From Oceanisphaera pacifica (GTDB lineage: Bacteria; Pseudomonadota; Gammaproteobacteria; Enterobacterales; Aeromonadaceae): a stretch of DNA of 64,000 bases. The translations under genes were made by a program, and so were the position numbers. Below the pieces are notes generated by a model, which worked only from the letters and a program-made list of their open reading frames with translations, searched no databases and was not told the origin of the DNA. The DNA is taken from the NCBI RefSeq assembly GCF_017498065.1, contig NZ_JAGDFX010000007.1:124001-188000 (forward strand), given 5' to 3'. This document shows positions 55,307 through 64,000 of the stretch, piece by piece. Numbering within the stretch: position 1 is the first letter of the stretch; every line of letters begins with the position of its first letter.

Positions 55307-57292
55307 ATGGATACGGAGCAGCCACCGTCTAATCGTGGCACCATTAACCCACCTGTTTTTTATACCTCTGCACTGCTTATCATTTGTTTAGTGATATTTG
55401 TGGGGGTTTTACCACAAAAATCTCAGCAGCTGTTTAGCCAAGCACAAAGCTGGATTGTGGATAACGTTAGTTGGTTTTATATTCTGACCTTAGCACTGAC
55501 CTTAATCGGCACTGTGTTTATGGCTGCAAGTCGCTATGGCAACATAAAACTTGGGCCCGATCACAGTGAACCCGATTACAGTAATACCTCTTGGTTTGCC
55601 ATGCTATTTTCTGCTGGTATGGGGATTGGCCTCATGTTTTTTGGCGTAGCTGAGCCTGTTATGCACTTTCTAACGCCGCCAACAGGAGAGCCCGGCACCG
55701 TTGCCGCTGCCCGCGAAGCCATTAAGATCACCTTTTTTCATTGGGGCTTACACGTTTGGGCTTTGTATGCTGCAGTCGCATTAATTTTGGCTTTTTTCTC
55801 GTACCGACATGGCTTACCACTCACATTGCGCTCGGCCTTATATCCCTTTATTGGTGAGCGTATTTATGGCCCCATTGGTCATGCGGTCGATATTTTTGCC
55901 ATTATTAGTACCGTGCTGGGTATTGCTACCACACTGGGCTATGGCGTACTGCAAATTAACAGTGGCCTAAACTATTTATTTGATATGCCAATTAGTGCCA
56001 ATATGCAGGCGCTGCTTATTATTGGTATTACCGCCTTAGCGACCCTGTCTGTGGTATCGGGCTTAGATAAGGGAGTAAAAATCCTCTCTGAAACCAATTT
56101 AGTGTTAGCCGTATGCTTATTGCTGTTAGTGCTCATCTTTGGCCCTACGGCACTCTTATTAGAAAGTTTTGTCGAAAACACCGGTAGCTACTTATCTGAT
56201 ATCGTGAGCAAAACCTTTAACCTCTATGCTTATGATAAAACCGATTGGCTAGGAGGCTGGACGGTATTTTATTGGGGCTGGTGGATTTCTTGGTCTCCTT
56301 TTGTAGGGATGTTTATTGCGCGTGTTTCTCGTGGGCGCAGCATTCGTCAATTTGTGGTTGGCATTTTACTGGTGCCATCGGGCTTTATATTTTTATGGAT
56401 GACGGTATTTGGTAATACCTCAATTCATATGATTATGGAGCAAGGTATCGTAAGCTTGGCTGAAACCATACAAGCTGATAGCTCTTTAGCCTTATTTGCC
56501 TTTTTAGAGCACTTTCCGTTTTCGTCTTTGTTGTCGTTTATTGCCATTATTATGGTGATGCTGTTTTTTATTACCTCAGCAGACTCCGGCTCGTTAGTAG
56601 TAGACATGCTGGCTTCTGGCGGCCAAACTCGCACTCCCGTATGGCAGCGTATTTTTTGGGCTTCGTCTACCGGCGTAGTAGCCATTGTGCTACTTATGAG
56701 TGATGGCTTAAACGCCTTACAAACCGCGACTCTGGTCAGCGCCTTACCATTTTCGGTGGTGCTATTAGTTGCCTTTTGGGGATTATTAAAAGCATTAGAC
56801 ACAGACGCGACCAAGCGTATGTTGCGCCAACAAAGTGCCGTACATCATCCGCCACGCCAGCAGCAAAACGAAGGCGGCTGGCAGCGACGTTTACGTGGCA
56901 TTGTGATGTTTCCGCGCCGCTCTCACGTCAATCGCTTTATCGATGAGGTGGTATTAGATGCCTTTGAGGCTGTGGCTGACGAGCTGCGTAAGCAGGGCTA
57001 TCACACCGCTATTATTAATAACCAAGCCGCCAAGCAGATCAAATTAGAGGTAAAACATAGCGACGAGGCGAACTTTGTTTACGAAGTGCACCCTCGAGCC
57101 TATGTACGCCCCAATAATGAAGCTGAAGACAAAAACAAAACCAATGATGACCGCAAATACTTTCGTGCCGAAGTACACTTAACGGAAGGCGGCCAAGACT
57201 ATGACATTATGGGCTGGTCTAAAGATGAAGTCATTGAAGACATCATTGATCAGTACGAACACCATATGCATTTCTTACACGTGGTACGTTAA
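55307..57292 (+). CDS. BCCT-family betaine/choline/carnitine transporter
   Basis: Inner-membrane transporter of 661 residues with twelve helices, taking up quaternary amines such as choline or glycine betaine. Family signatures are WFAMLFSAGMGIGLMFFGVAEPV, FFHWGLHVWALYA and the core WTVFYWGWWISWSPFVGMFIARVSRGRSIRQF, which contains the Trp-rich substrate box. A cytosolic C-terminal domain (about 520-661) with RRSHVNRFIDEVVLDAFEAV is typical of BetT/BetP-like osmo-regulated members. Start ATG 55307 has AGGA 9 bases upstream. Osmotic protection is the likely role, in line with two MscS channels in the window. Confidence 0.93.
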   Translation: MDTEQPPSNRGTINPPVFYTSALLIICLVIFVGVLPQKSQQLFSQAQSWIVDNVSWFYILTLALTLIGTVFMAASRYGNIKLGPDHSEPDYSNTSWFAMLFSAGMGIGLMFFGVAEPVMHFLTPPTGEPGTVAAAREAIKITFFHWGLHVWALYAAVALILAFFSYRHGLPLTLRSALYPFIGERIYGPIGHAVDIFAIISTVLGIATTLGYGVLQINSGLNYLFDMPISANMQALLIIGITALATLSVVSGLDKGVKILSETNLVLAVCLLLLVLIFGPTALLLESFVENTGSYLSDIVSKTFNLYAYDKTDWLGGWTVFYWGWWISWSPFVGMFIARVSRGRSIRQFVVGILLVPSGFIFLWMTVFGNTSIHMIMEQGIVSLAETIQADSSLALFAFLEHFPFSSLLSFIAIIMVMLFFITSADSGSLVVDMLASGGQTRTPVWQRIFWASSTGVVAIVLLMSDGLNALQTATLVSALPFSVVLLVAFWGLLKALDTDATKRMLRQQSAVHHPPRQQQNEGGWQRRLRGIVMFPRRSHVNRFIDEVVLDAFEAVADELRKQGYHTAIINNQAAKQIKLEVKHSDEANFVYEVHPRAYVRPNNEAEDKNKTNDDRKYFRAEVHLTEGGQDYDIMGWSKDEVIEDIIDQYEHHMHFLHVVR

Positions 57293-57310
57293 GACTCGCA
57301 AGCATCAATA

Positions 57311-57344
57311 AAAAATGGCGATTAATCAGTTAATCGCCATTTTT
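57311..57344. terminator. Bidirectional terminator between the BCCT and MliC-like genes
   Basis: AAAAATGGCGATTAA (57311-57325) pairs perfectly with TTAATCGCCATTTTT (57330-57344) around a TCAG loop. A and T runs flank both sides. Confidence 0.93.
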
Positions 57345-57374
57345 CCCTGCTTTTATTCGCGATACGGTAACAAA

Positions 57375-57734
57375 TTATTCTTCTTGCACAACGCAGCGCT
57401 CCAGCGTCTGTCCAATTGTGCCACCTTGATGGTGCTCTGATAATGTACCCTGTGAACCCAACCCAGATCCTTTAGTCCACCACTCCAGTCCCTGCCCAAT
57501 ATAACGGGCCCCACTGGCTGACTTCGCAATACGCAAAGTATGGAGGTTGCCTTGGTAATCAATGGTAGCCGAGTCGGTGTTCGGGTAAGTCGCTAAAATA
57601 GATAATCCACTTTCGCAACGATACTCCACAGCGTTAACGCTCGCAGCTACTGTTGAGGGTGAAGTTGACTGCACCGTACAAGCGCTTAAGCCTGCGCATA
57701 AAACAACAGAGGCAATAAGTGTAATCCGCTTCAT
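57375..57734 (-). CDS. MliC-like lipoprotein (C-type lysozyme inhibitor family)
   Basis: Small lipoprotein of 119 residues with lipobox LSAC. The mature domain has VEYRCESGLSILATY, a conserved ASGARYIG loop and GLEWWTKGSG, the pattern of the MliC/PliC lysozyme-inhibitor fold, in which the SGxxY loop enters the lysozyme active site. Cysteines in YRCES and ERCVV probably form a disulfide. ATG 57734, with GGGAG 8 bases upstream, is preferred over ATG 57746. Such proteins protect the wall against host or predator lysozymes. Confidence 0.82.
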   Translation of the reverse strand: MKRITLIASVVLCAGLSACTVQSTSPSTVAASVNAVEYRCESGLSILATYPNTDSATIDYQGNLHTLRIAKSASGARYIGQGLEWWTKGSGLGSQGTLSEHHQGGTIGQTLERCVVQEE

Positions 57735-58014
57735 AATCACTCCCATAAAATAGTTAATACAAACATCATATACTACCTATTTTGACATTATAAGGCAGCA
57801 CTAATACTGGCAACGCAACAGCAGTGTGTGAGGCTGCCAGAGACGCGAGCAGTAGATGCCATTAGCCAAAAGCCGAACTATAAATAATTTAATAGCAACC
57901 TGCATTTATCGGCTGCATGGTACTGTGGTAAACGTTATCATATATTTGTGCTGGTGCTAGTAGCACCGCACGCTTAAGGAAAAGCGTAAAGACAAGTATT
58001 CACAAGGACGCTCA

Positions 58015-59235
58015 ATGACCATTCAGCTTGATTTTCGTACGCTTAGCCTAACACTGATGCTGTTTAGCCTGGTGTTTGGTTTAGGTATGTTTGCCTACTC
58101 TAAAGAACACGCTAAGTTTAGTGGTATAAAAACCATGGGCATGGGGTACTTTCTTATTGGCGGTGGCTGTGTCTTGCTTGGGCTGCGTCACTTTATTCAT
58201 GATATTGCGTCTATCTTACTGTCTAACGTGGCCATTATTAGCGGTGTGGTACTAATCAACAGAGGCTTATTTAACTTTCTTGGTATCTCTTTGCGTTTTG
58301 AGCGTTGGTTAAGCCCATTACTCATAGTGTTACTGGCGGCTGCACTTTCTTTCTATACCTTTTATATTCCCAATGTTAGCCTGCGAATACAGGCTTTTTC
58401 GCTCACCTTTGCCCTTATTTGTTTTATCGGTGCCGGCGGCGTCTTGCAACACAATAAGCCCCATGGCCGTATGGCTGCCAACATGCTAATGGTTATGTTT
58501 TTGCTTATTGGCGCCTTTTTCATTTTCCGCTTAATGTGGACCTTTTATGAAAGTCCACCCGATGACTTTATGAATGCGGGACTACTCAGTGCACTGGCGG
58601 TTATTGCTGGGGAGTTTCTCGTTATTTTATCTTCATTTTCCACTATATGGATGGCATCTGATGAACTACAACATGAGCTTTCAGAAATCGCCCGCATTGA
58701 TCCATTAACCGGAGTCTATAATCGACGAGCATTCGACGAGTATTGTGAGACAGAGCTCAGTCGCGCACTACGCTCACAGACCTCGTTTGCCATTATAATG
58801 TGTGACTTAGATAACTTTAAAAGAGTCAATGACGAACATGGCCATCATATAGGTGATGAAGTGCTAAAACGCTTTGCCACTACGCTTAAAGAGAATACCC
58901 GACAGCAAGATGTGGTGGCGCGTTTTGGAGGAGAAGAGTTTGTATTACTGTTGCCTAATAACAATACCAAACAGGGATTATTGGCAGCAGAACAACTAAG
59001 AGCAAAAACAGCAGCAACCCAGATTGCCATAGGTAATAATGTAAGTTTAAGCATTTCAGCCAGCTTTGGGGTCGCGCATTACGACGCTCACGATAATGAC
59101 TGGAGCACCGTATTGCACCGGGCTGATAACGCACTTTACATGGCCAAAAAACAAGGCCGTAATCGCGTGATCGGCCATCCTTCAACATCAAGAACCAATG
59201 ATTCAACATCGCTATATAAGCAACAATATCAATAG
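58015..59235 (+). CDS. Membrane-bound diguanylate cyclase
   Basis: The N-terminal half (about 1-215) has seven hydrophobic helices forming a membrane sensor of unknown ligand. The GGDEF domain (about 225-385) has DPLTGVYNRRAFDEY, the active-site GGEEF (RFGGEEFVLLLP) and the inhibitory I-site RQQD five residues before it. Both are intact, so the enzyme probably makes c-di-GMP. No EAL domain is present. It is a single gene, convergent with the LysR gene. AAGGAC precedes the ATG. Confidence 0.9.
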   Translation: MTIQLDFRTLSLTLMLFSLVFGLGMFAYSKEHAKFSGIKTMGMGYFLIGGGCVLLGLRHFIHDIASILLSNVAIISGVVLINRGLFNFLGISLRFERWLSPLLIVLLAAALSFYTFYIPNVSLRIQAFSLTFALICFIGAGGVLQHNKPHGRMAANMLMVMFLLIGAFFIFRLMWTFYESPPDDFMNAGLLSALAVIAGEFLVILSSFSTIWMASDELQHELSEIARIDPLTGVYNRRAFDEYCETELSRALRSQTSFAIIMCDLDNFKRVNDEHGHHIGDEVLKRFATTLKENTRQQDVVARFGGEEFVLLLPNNNTKQGLLAAEQLRAKTAATQIAIGNNVSLSISASFGVAHYDAHDNDWSTVLHRADNALYMAKKQGRNRVIGHPSTSRTNDSTSLYKQQYQ

Positions 59236-59326
59236 AGTATGTCCGAGCCAATAACTGTAGCTGCTCTATTCCGCTTTACGGTGTTTGAACCGCGGGTCTG
59301 TACTCGCTGCATGATAAACACAGGTT

Positions 59327-60247
59327 TTAGCGACGATACGTCAGCGCGCCGAGTGTAGCGTCAAACTGCATTTGTTTAAGCCGTTCAATAAACCACTTAA
59401 GGCCTCGTCCCTTGTTACTGCGCTGCCAAGCAACAGAGATATCCCCCAGCGGCGGCGGTGTATCTAAGGTTAATAGTGTTAATTTTCCTACTGCTAACTC
59501 TTGAGCAATGCGATGAACCGGTAAGTAACCCACGCCCAACCCTTTGCACTGCGCGGCAATTTTATGAGTAATGCTAGGTACAATAATACGGCTGCGACCA
59601 TCTAATAACCCAGAAGATCGTGTGGGCAAATGTTGAGAGCTATCTGCCACAATAACTGTGGGATAATCCTGTATCGCACTCACAGGCAAAGGCATGGGCA
59701 ACTGAGCCAAGGGATGATCGGCAGCCACTGCAAACTCAAAGTTCACTTGACCCAGTGCGTGCAAAGCCACGCCTGAAGCTGTGGCTTCGCCTGCCGCACC
59801 TATTACTAAGTCACAACGATCGTCACTGAGTGCCTCCCAGCTTCCGCCCAACACTTCTTCACTGAGGCGAATTTCAGTTTTAGGCTGTATTCGCTGAAAC
59901 TCCTCAATCAGTTCATAAACCGGATCACAGCTAAGTACGCTATCAATACAGATCCTTAACTCCACTTCCCAGCCATCTGCGGCTTGACGTACTAATGCCG
60001 TTAACTCTTCAGATGCTTTAAGAATGTGCCGCCCCTGCTCTAACACTAATCGCCCAATCGCGGTCAACTCAGCCTTACGCCGACGCCTGTCAAAAAGTTC
60101 AACGCCCAAATCTTCTTCTAGCTTACTAATGGTGTAAGAAACCGCAGACGGCACCCGATGCAACTCTTGTGCAGCTGCGGCAAAACTGTGGCGCCGTGCG
60201 ATGGCATCCAATGTTTGCAGTGCATCTAGCGTGATCAATAAAGACAT
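59327..60247 (-). CDS. LysR-family transcriptional regulator
   Basis: The 306-residue regulator has an N-terminal winged helix-turn-helix (about 5-65, FAAAAQELHRVPSAVSYTISKLEEDLGVELFDRR). The LysR ligand-binding domain (about 92-300) follows. It is divergent from the doxX-GHR-pirin-wrbA genes, the usual layout for a LysR protein that controls its neighbours. The inducer is unknown; an electrophile or quinone is a reasonable guess from the target genes. Confidence 0.92.
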   Translation of the reverse strand: MSLLITLDALQTLDAIARRHSFAAAAQELHRVPSAVSYTISKLEEDLGVELFDRRRRKAELTAIGRLVLEQGRHILKASEELTALVRQAADGWEVELRICIDSVLSCDPVYELIEEFQRIQPKTEIRLSEEVLGGSWEALSDDRCDLVIGAAGEATASGVALHALGQVNFEFAVAADHPLAQLPMPLPVSAIQDYPTVIVADSSQHLPTRSSGLLDGRSRIIVPSITHKIAAQCKGLGVGYLPVHRIAQELAVGKLTLLTLDTPPPLGDISVAWQRSNKGRGLKWFIERLKQMQFDATLGALTYRR

Positions 60248-60382
60248 AGTTCAAGGTACCCAATATTGGTTGTTCAATTTAACTGATATTAAAGGTCAAA
60301 ATGTTCCGTTATTTTTTAGCAAAGCTTTTCACTATAGTAATTACATCAAACAACAAACTTGATATTACTTAAGGATAACACC
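60248..60382. promoter_or_regulatory. Divergent control region of the LysR and doxX genes
   Basis: It contains an inverted repeat TTTAA-N6-TTAAA (60278-60293), close in style to LysR T-N11-A sites. A TATAGT -10 box lies at 60333-60338 for doxX, with no good -35 box, which would suit activator dependence. The assignment is by pattern and position only. Confidence 0.4.
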
Positions 60383-60844
60383 ATGAGCAACGCCTTGATC
60401 CACCGCATACTGTTCACTAACAGCCAAGTTACCGGTTTGGCGCTACGCCTGTCGGCCGGTGCTATTTTTGTTGCCCATGGTGCTCAAAAATTATTTGGCA
60501 GTTTTGGCGGCAACGGTCTGCAAGGCACTGCACAGTGGATGGCTTCAATAGGATTAGAGCCCGGTTATTTAATGGCGCTAGCGGCGGGAAGTGCTGAATT
60601 TTTTGGCGGAATAGCATTATTAATAGGTCTGCTCACTCGCCCTGCCGCGCTTATGTTAGCCATCACTATGTTAGTCGCCATTATGGGAGTACACCTACCC
60701 AATGGCTTCTTTATGAGTAATAACGGCTACGAGTTTGCATTGGCTTTGCTCGGCATGGCGGTGGCATTGGTGTTTAACGGCGGTGGTAAATATTCTTTAG
60801 ACCGCAAGCTAAGTGGCATGACAACTAACAATAATCTTAAATAA
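60383..60844 (+). CDS. DoxX-family membrane protein
   Basis: Four-helix membrane protein of 153 residues. Signatures are RLSAGAIFVAHGAQKLFGSFGG, GGIALLIGLLTRPAALMLAITMLVAI and a C-terminal FALALLGMAVALVFNGGGKYSLD. DoxX-like proteins are often linked to thiol or quinone redox stress, and here the neighbours agree. ATG 60383 has AAGGAT 10 bases upstream and is preferred over TTG 60359. First gene of a likely four-gene LysR-controlled group. Confidence 0.88.
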   Translation: MSNALIHRILFTNSQVTGLALRLSAGAIFVAHGAQKLFGSFGGNGLQGTAQWMASIGLEPGYLMALAAGSAEFFGGIALLIGLLTRPAALMLAITMLVAIMGVHLPNGFFMSNNGYEFALALLGMAVALVFNGGGKYSLDRKLSGMTTNNNLK

Positions 60845-60970
60845 AAGTAGATGTCATCAATAAATATACACACATAACTCAAAGTTCATTTAATACCGAT
60901 AATGCTGAGCATAGGTACCGAGCGACAAAGGCTCTTGATCATCATATAACAACATAAAGGAGGCACCATT

Positions 60971-61942
60971 ATGGGCTTACTTGTAGAAGGTCAGTGGGTT
61001 GACCAATGGTATGACACTGACTCTAACGGCGGTAAATTTGCCCGCAGCGAGTCGCAATTTCGCAACTGGATCACTGCCGACGGCAGTGCCGGCCCTACCG
61101 GTGAAGCTGGGTTTAAGGCCGAAGCCGGACGCTACCACTTATACGTGTCACTCGCCTGCCCATGGGCCCACCGCACCTTAATTTTTCGCAAACTTAAAGG
61201 ACTGGAATCCATGATTTCAGTGTCTGTGGTCAACCCGTTAATGGCAGAGCACGGCTGGACCTTTGCCCCAGACGAAGGCGTGGTGGCCGACCCGCTTTTT
61301 CAGGCTGATTATATGCACCAGATTTATACCACCGCCGATCCTCAGTATACAGGTCGAGTCACTATTCCGGTGCTTTGGGATAAACAACAACATAAGTTGG
61401 TGAGTAACGAGTCGGCTGACATCATTCGCATGTTTAACTCCGCATTTGACGACATTGGCGCTGAGCCTGGTGATTATTATCCACAGGCACTGCGGGCACA
61501 CATTGATAGCCTCAATGAGCAGGTCTACCACAAGGTTAACAACGGTGTTTATAAGGCGGGGTTTGCCACTACTCAGCAGGCCTATGAAGAAGCGGTATTA
61601 CCGTTGTTTGCAACCTTAGATGAGTTAGAGCAGCGACTCGCAACACAGCGCTATTTATTGGGCGACACCATTACCGAAGCAGATTGGCGCTTATTCACCA
61701 CACTGGTGCGCTTTGATGCGGTGTACCATGGGCATTTTAAATGCAACATCAAACAAATTGCCGACTACCCAAACTTAAGCGGTTATCTGCGCGAGCTCTA
61801 TCAATGGCTAGGTGTGGCAGACACGCTCAATATGAAGCACATAAAAGAGCATTATTACCGCAGTCACGCCACCATTAACCCCACAGGTGTCGTGCCTGTT
61901 GGCCCAGCGTTCACGCTCGACGCCCCACACGGGCGCGGGTAA
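60971..61942 (+). CDS. Glutathionyl-hydroquinone reductase
   Basis: Xi-class glutathione transferase (YqjG/PcpF/ECM4 type) of 323 residues, which removes glutathione from glutathionyl-hydroquinones. The catalytic Cys is in SLACPWAHRTLI, followed by the family's long N-terminal loop and the GSH-binding VTIPVLWD and NESADIIRMFN. The C-terminal helical domain has the conserved YRSHATINPTGVVPVGP near the end. A strong AAAGGAGG lies about 7 bases before the ATG. Its place with DoxX, pirin and WrbA suggests quinone detoxification. Confidence 0.93.
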   Translation: MGLLVEGQWVDQWYDTDSNGGKFARSESQFRNWITADGSAGPTGEAGFKAEAGRYHLYVSLACPWAHRTLIFRKLKGLESMISVSVVNPLMAEHGWTFAPDEGVVADPLFQADYMHQIYTTADPQYTGRVTIPVLWDKQQHKLVSNESADIIRMFNSAFDDIGAEPGDYYPQALRAHIDSLNEQVYHKVNNGVYKAGFATTQQAYEEAVLPLFATLDELEQRLATQRYLLGDTITEADWRLFTTLVRFDAVYHGHFKCNIKQIADYPNLSGYLRELYQWLGVADTLNMKHIKEHYYRSHATINPTGVVPVGPAFTLDAPHGRG

Positions 61943-62033
61943 TAAATTTAGCGCCATTAACAACCAAGCCCGCTGAGCAATGCCTTAAACCATTGCTCAG
62001 TGTGCCCCACCAATATACAGCAGGAGGTTTTTT

Positions 62034-62732
62034 ATGATTGAACTAAGACCCTATCGCGAATTGGGCGGCGCACAGCATGGTTGGCTAGACACTCGCCACC
62101 ACTTTTCATTTGCCGATTATTACCACCCTCAGCATATGGGCTGGGGGCAGCTAAGAGTATGGAACGATGACACTATTGCTGCACATTCAGGTTTTCCACC
62201 GCACCCTCATCGCGAGATGGAAATTATCACTTATGTGCGCAAAGGGGCTATCACTCACCAAGATAACTTGGGTAATCGCGGCCGTACCGCAGCGGGAAAT
62301 GTGCAGGTGATGAGTGCGGGCACTGGCATTGCGCACAGTGAAATGAATATCGAACATGAGACCACGCAGATCTTTCAAATTTGGATTATGCCCAATGAAA
62401 AAGGCTTACCACCCAGATGGGGCACCAAGCCATTTCCCAAAGATGAGCATAGTGGTGACTTTGTTACCTTGGCCAGTGGCTTTTCCACAGATAGCAAGGC
62501 GCTGTCCATTCGCGCCAATGCCCGTTTAATGGCTGCAACCCTAAAAGCCGGACAAAGCACGCACTACCAACTTGATAAGGGACGCAAAGCATACCTAGTA
62601 CCGGCTAGCGGACAAATAGAAATTAATGGTGTACTCGCGACAGCCAGAGATGGCGTTGCCATTAATAATGAGCCGCTGTTGCACGTTAGTGCGCAGCAAG
62701 ACAGCGAAATTGTACTAGTAGATGTGGCATAA
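62034..62732 (+). CDS. Pirin-family bicupin (YhaK/YhhW type)
   Basis: The 232-residue double cupin has the pirin motif [22 protein letters not shown] with metal-binding His/Glu, and [12 protein letters not shown]. Bacterial YhhW has quercetinase activity and YhaK senses oxidants. Both fit the redox neighbourhood, but the reaction is not known here. AGGAGG lies about 6 bases before the ATG. The spacing to the upstream gene is about 90 bases. Confidence 0.92.
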   Translation: MIELRPYRELGGAQHGWLDTRHHFSFADYYHPQHMGWGQLRVWNDDTIAAHSGFPPHPHREMEIITYVRKGAITHQDNLGNRGRTAAGNVQVMSAGTGIAHSEMNIEHETTQIFQIWIMPNEKGLPPRWGTKPFPKDEHSGDFVTLASGFSTDSKALSIRANARLMAATLKAGQSTHYQLDKGRKAYLVPASGQIEINGVLATARDGVAINNEPLLHVSAQQDSEIVLVDVA

Positions 62733-62797
62733 ACCGCACGGCTTACAACTGCATAAACCTATATACCCAGCAAAACCTATCTAAAAAGGATACCAAT

Positions 62798-63397
62798 ATG
62801 ACAAACGTATTAGTGCTTTATCACTCAATGTATGGACATATCGAAACCATGGCCAATACCGTTGCCGAAGGCGCGCGCAGTGTTGACGGAGTAAAAGTGA
62901 CCGTTAAACGCGTACCCGAAACCATGGATACTGAGGTATTTAAAAATGCCGGCGGTAAAACTGAGCAAGCCGCCCCTGTAGCAACACCGGCAGAGCTGGC
63001 GGAATACGATGCCATAATAGTAGGCACGCCAACACGCTTTGGTAATATGTCGGCACAGATGCGTAACTTTTTCGACCAAACCGGTGGCCTGTGGGCCAAA
63101 GGCGCACTGGCCGGAAAAGTGGCCAGCGTATTCACCTCCACAGGTACGGGTGGCGGGCAAGAAATGACCATCACTTCTACCTGGACCACACTGGCCCATC
63201 ACGGCATGGTTATTGTGCCAATTGGTTATACCGCACCCGAATTGTTTGATATTTCTCAGGTAAGTGGTGGCACCCCTTATGGGGCATCAACCCTAGCCGG
63301 TGGTGATGGCTCTCGCCAACCCGACTCCCGAGAACTCGCCATCGCTCGCCATCAAGGTGCGCACGTGGCAAGTATTGCAGCTAAGCTCGCAAGCTAA
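62798..63397 (+). CDS. wrbA: NAD(P)H:quinone oxidoreductase WrbA
   Basis: Flavodoxin-like FMN enzyme of 199 residues that reduces quinones by two electrons, avoiding semiquinone radicals. FMN-binding motifs are [38 protein letters not shown] and [11 protein letters not shown]. The C-terminal [26 protein letters not shown] is diagnostic for WrbA. It is the last gene of the LysR-controlled redox group. AAGGATA precedes the ATG. Confidence 0.96.
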   Translation: MTNVLVLYHSMYGHIETMANTVAEGARSVDGVKVTVKRVPETMDTEVFKNAGGKTEQAAPVATPAELAEYDAIIVGTPTRFGNMSAQMRNFFDQTGGLWAKGALAGKVASVFTSTGTGGGQEMTITSTWTTLAHHGMVIVPIGYTAPELFDISQVSGGTPYGASTLAGGDGSRQPDSRELAIARHQGAHVASIAAKLAS

Positions 63398-63416
63398 CGA
63401 TTAACCAATATCTCTG

Positions 63417-63448
63417 GCGCCACTAGCAGATCACAGCTCTAGTGGCGC
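63417..63448 (+). terminator. Hairpin after wrbA
   Basis: GCGCCACTAG (63417-63426) pairs perfectly with CTAGTGGCGC (63439-63448). No T-run follows, so it could be a terminator with poor tail or a palindromic repeat unit. It lies next to the transposase remnant. Confidence 0.55.
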
Positions 63449-63483
63449 TGCTTACTCTATAGAACCCAAGTTGCCATCCAATG

Positions 63484-63828
63484 TTAAATTGTTTCACTAA
63501 GACTCATATTGAGCCAGCGGTCTGAGTTTTTGGCCGTAATTAGCAAATTTGAATGGGATGTAAAACTAAAATGGCTAAAATATCTAAACACTACCCATAT
63601 TAAAATAGTCTCAATAGTATCCCTGACCATCAAAATAACAAGAAGATGACATTTTTCTACCCAACCTCGACAATGCTCAAAGTACAAACAGCCTGAATAA
63701 TAGTCTGTTCCATATAGATATGCTCTTCTCATCGTACGACTCACACAGTGATAAAATGACGTGTCTGAAAAGGCTAATTTAAGCAAAACATAGTTTAAGC
63801 ATAGTGCTAGGCTTAAAAAAATCAGCAA
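63484..63828 (-). pseudogene. Decayed IS200/RAYT-type (Y1) transposase fragment
   Basis: The translated minus strand contains LAFSDTSFYHCVSRTMRRAYLYGTD and YFEHCRGWVEK. This matches the start of Y1 transposases of the REP-associated type, which read [24 protein letters not shown]...YEHRRxW. The family is over 300 residues; here the match fades after about 60 residues, and the expected His-x-His and catalytic Tyr regions are not recognisable. The reading frame of 114 residues ends at 63484. It is a degraded leftover rather than a working element, and no terminal repeats were identified. Confidence 0.75.
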
Positions 63829-63904
63829 GTGTGAGAGGCTTATTAAGCTGGGTGATTAGACATTACCGCGAAAGCAGCAATATCAATGGTACACACCCAA
63901 ATCT

Positions 63905-64000
63905 TTAATTAGCCGAGTATTTTTCAACTTCTCTGCGCCAGCGACCTTCTAAGCTATCAAGCTGAGCAGCACCATAAATAGCGCGCTCGGCCCCAGAGTA
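63905..64000 (-). CDS. C-terminal end of an unidentified protein (cut by window edge)
   Basis: An open frame enters from beyond base 64000 and encodes 31 residues ending ...LEGRWRREVEKYSAN before a TAA stop. The sequence GAERAIYGAAQLDSLEGRW is amphipathic and coding-like. The family is not recognised from this much sequence. Confidence 0.5.
   Translation of the reverse strand, partial: YSGAERAIYGAAQLDSLEGRWRREVEKYSAN

Noticed and set aside
62821-63202. Two overlapping minus-strand open frames of about 120 codons across wrbA
   Set aside because: Both mirror the wrbA coding frame and have no start-site support.

Overview
The window reads as chromosomal DNA of a marine-type gammaproteobacterium. 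The evidence is the complete his operon in enterobacterial order with a His-codon leader peptide, ProQ next to Prc, PqiABC, a Tus terminus protein, GlpK/GlpD, a cbb3-type oxidase and many two-component, cyclic-di-GMP and chemotaxis parts. Gene content resembles Aeromonadales-like genera such as Oceanisphaera or Oceanimonas; this placement is inference from gene families only. Coding density is high, and there is no phage, plasmid or CRISPR signature.

Layout. 1-1593 (minus): prc (cut by the window edge), proQ and msrC. 1668-4576 (plus): an ABC exporter, then a lipoprotein whose two TAXI solute-binding lobes are in swapped order (a circular permutation). 4817-12195 (plus): his promoter, leader peptide, attenuator, hisGDCBHAFI and terminator. 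12547-16539 (plus): a Fur-box-controlled ferric iron importer, fbpABC. 16643-18930: tus and aspC. 18950-21794 (minus): response regulator, CheC-type phosphatase and PAS-GGDEF cyclase in one overlapping operon. 21923-25603 (plus): pqiABC. 25656-32225: an unknown membrane protein, mepA, glpKD, an MscS channel and a PepSY-type membrane protein. 32790-33760: a small outer-membrane barrel, then a patch of degenerate repeats. 33765-38807 (minus): ccoN-ccoO-ccoP-ccoI, an unusual cbb3 oxidase with a CcoS-like extension on CcoN, a one-haem CcoP and no ccoQ.

38997-50824 holds mostly single-gene units: a PP-loop ATPase, an EamA transporter, a methyltransferase, a chemoreceptor with a sigma-28-like promoter, arcC, an MgtC-like protein, a DUF4377-like lipoprotein, a cupin, PsiE, a RIO kinase, an RhlE-type helicase, a DUF6172-like protein and a CMD-family protein. 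At 50888-50978 a clear TPP riboswitch aptamer points into a convergent, unrelated lipoprotein gene and so has no visible target. 51025-57734 holds a 3D-domain lipoprotein, an EEP-family protein, a CYTH protein with an internally duplicated half-domain, a second MscS channel, a BCCT transporter and an MliC-like lipoprotein. 58015-63397 holds a membrane diguanylate cyclase and a LysR gene divergent from a redox/quinone-defence set (DoxX, glutathionyl-hydroquinone reductase, pirin, WrbA). The window ends in a decayed IS200/RAYT-type transposase remnant and the last 31 codons of an unidentified gene.

The most unusual items are the circularly permuted TAXI lipoprotein, the orphan TPP riboswitch, Tus in a genome that does not look enterobacterial, the altered cbb3 subunits and the duplicated CYTH half-domain. 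Function calls rest on family recognition by eye; no database search was run.
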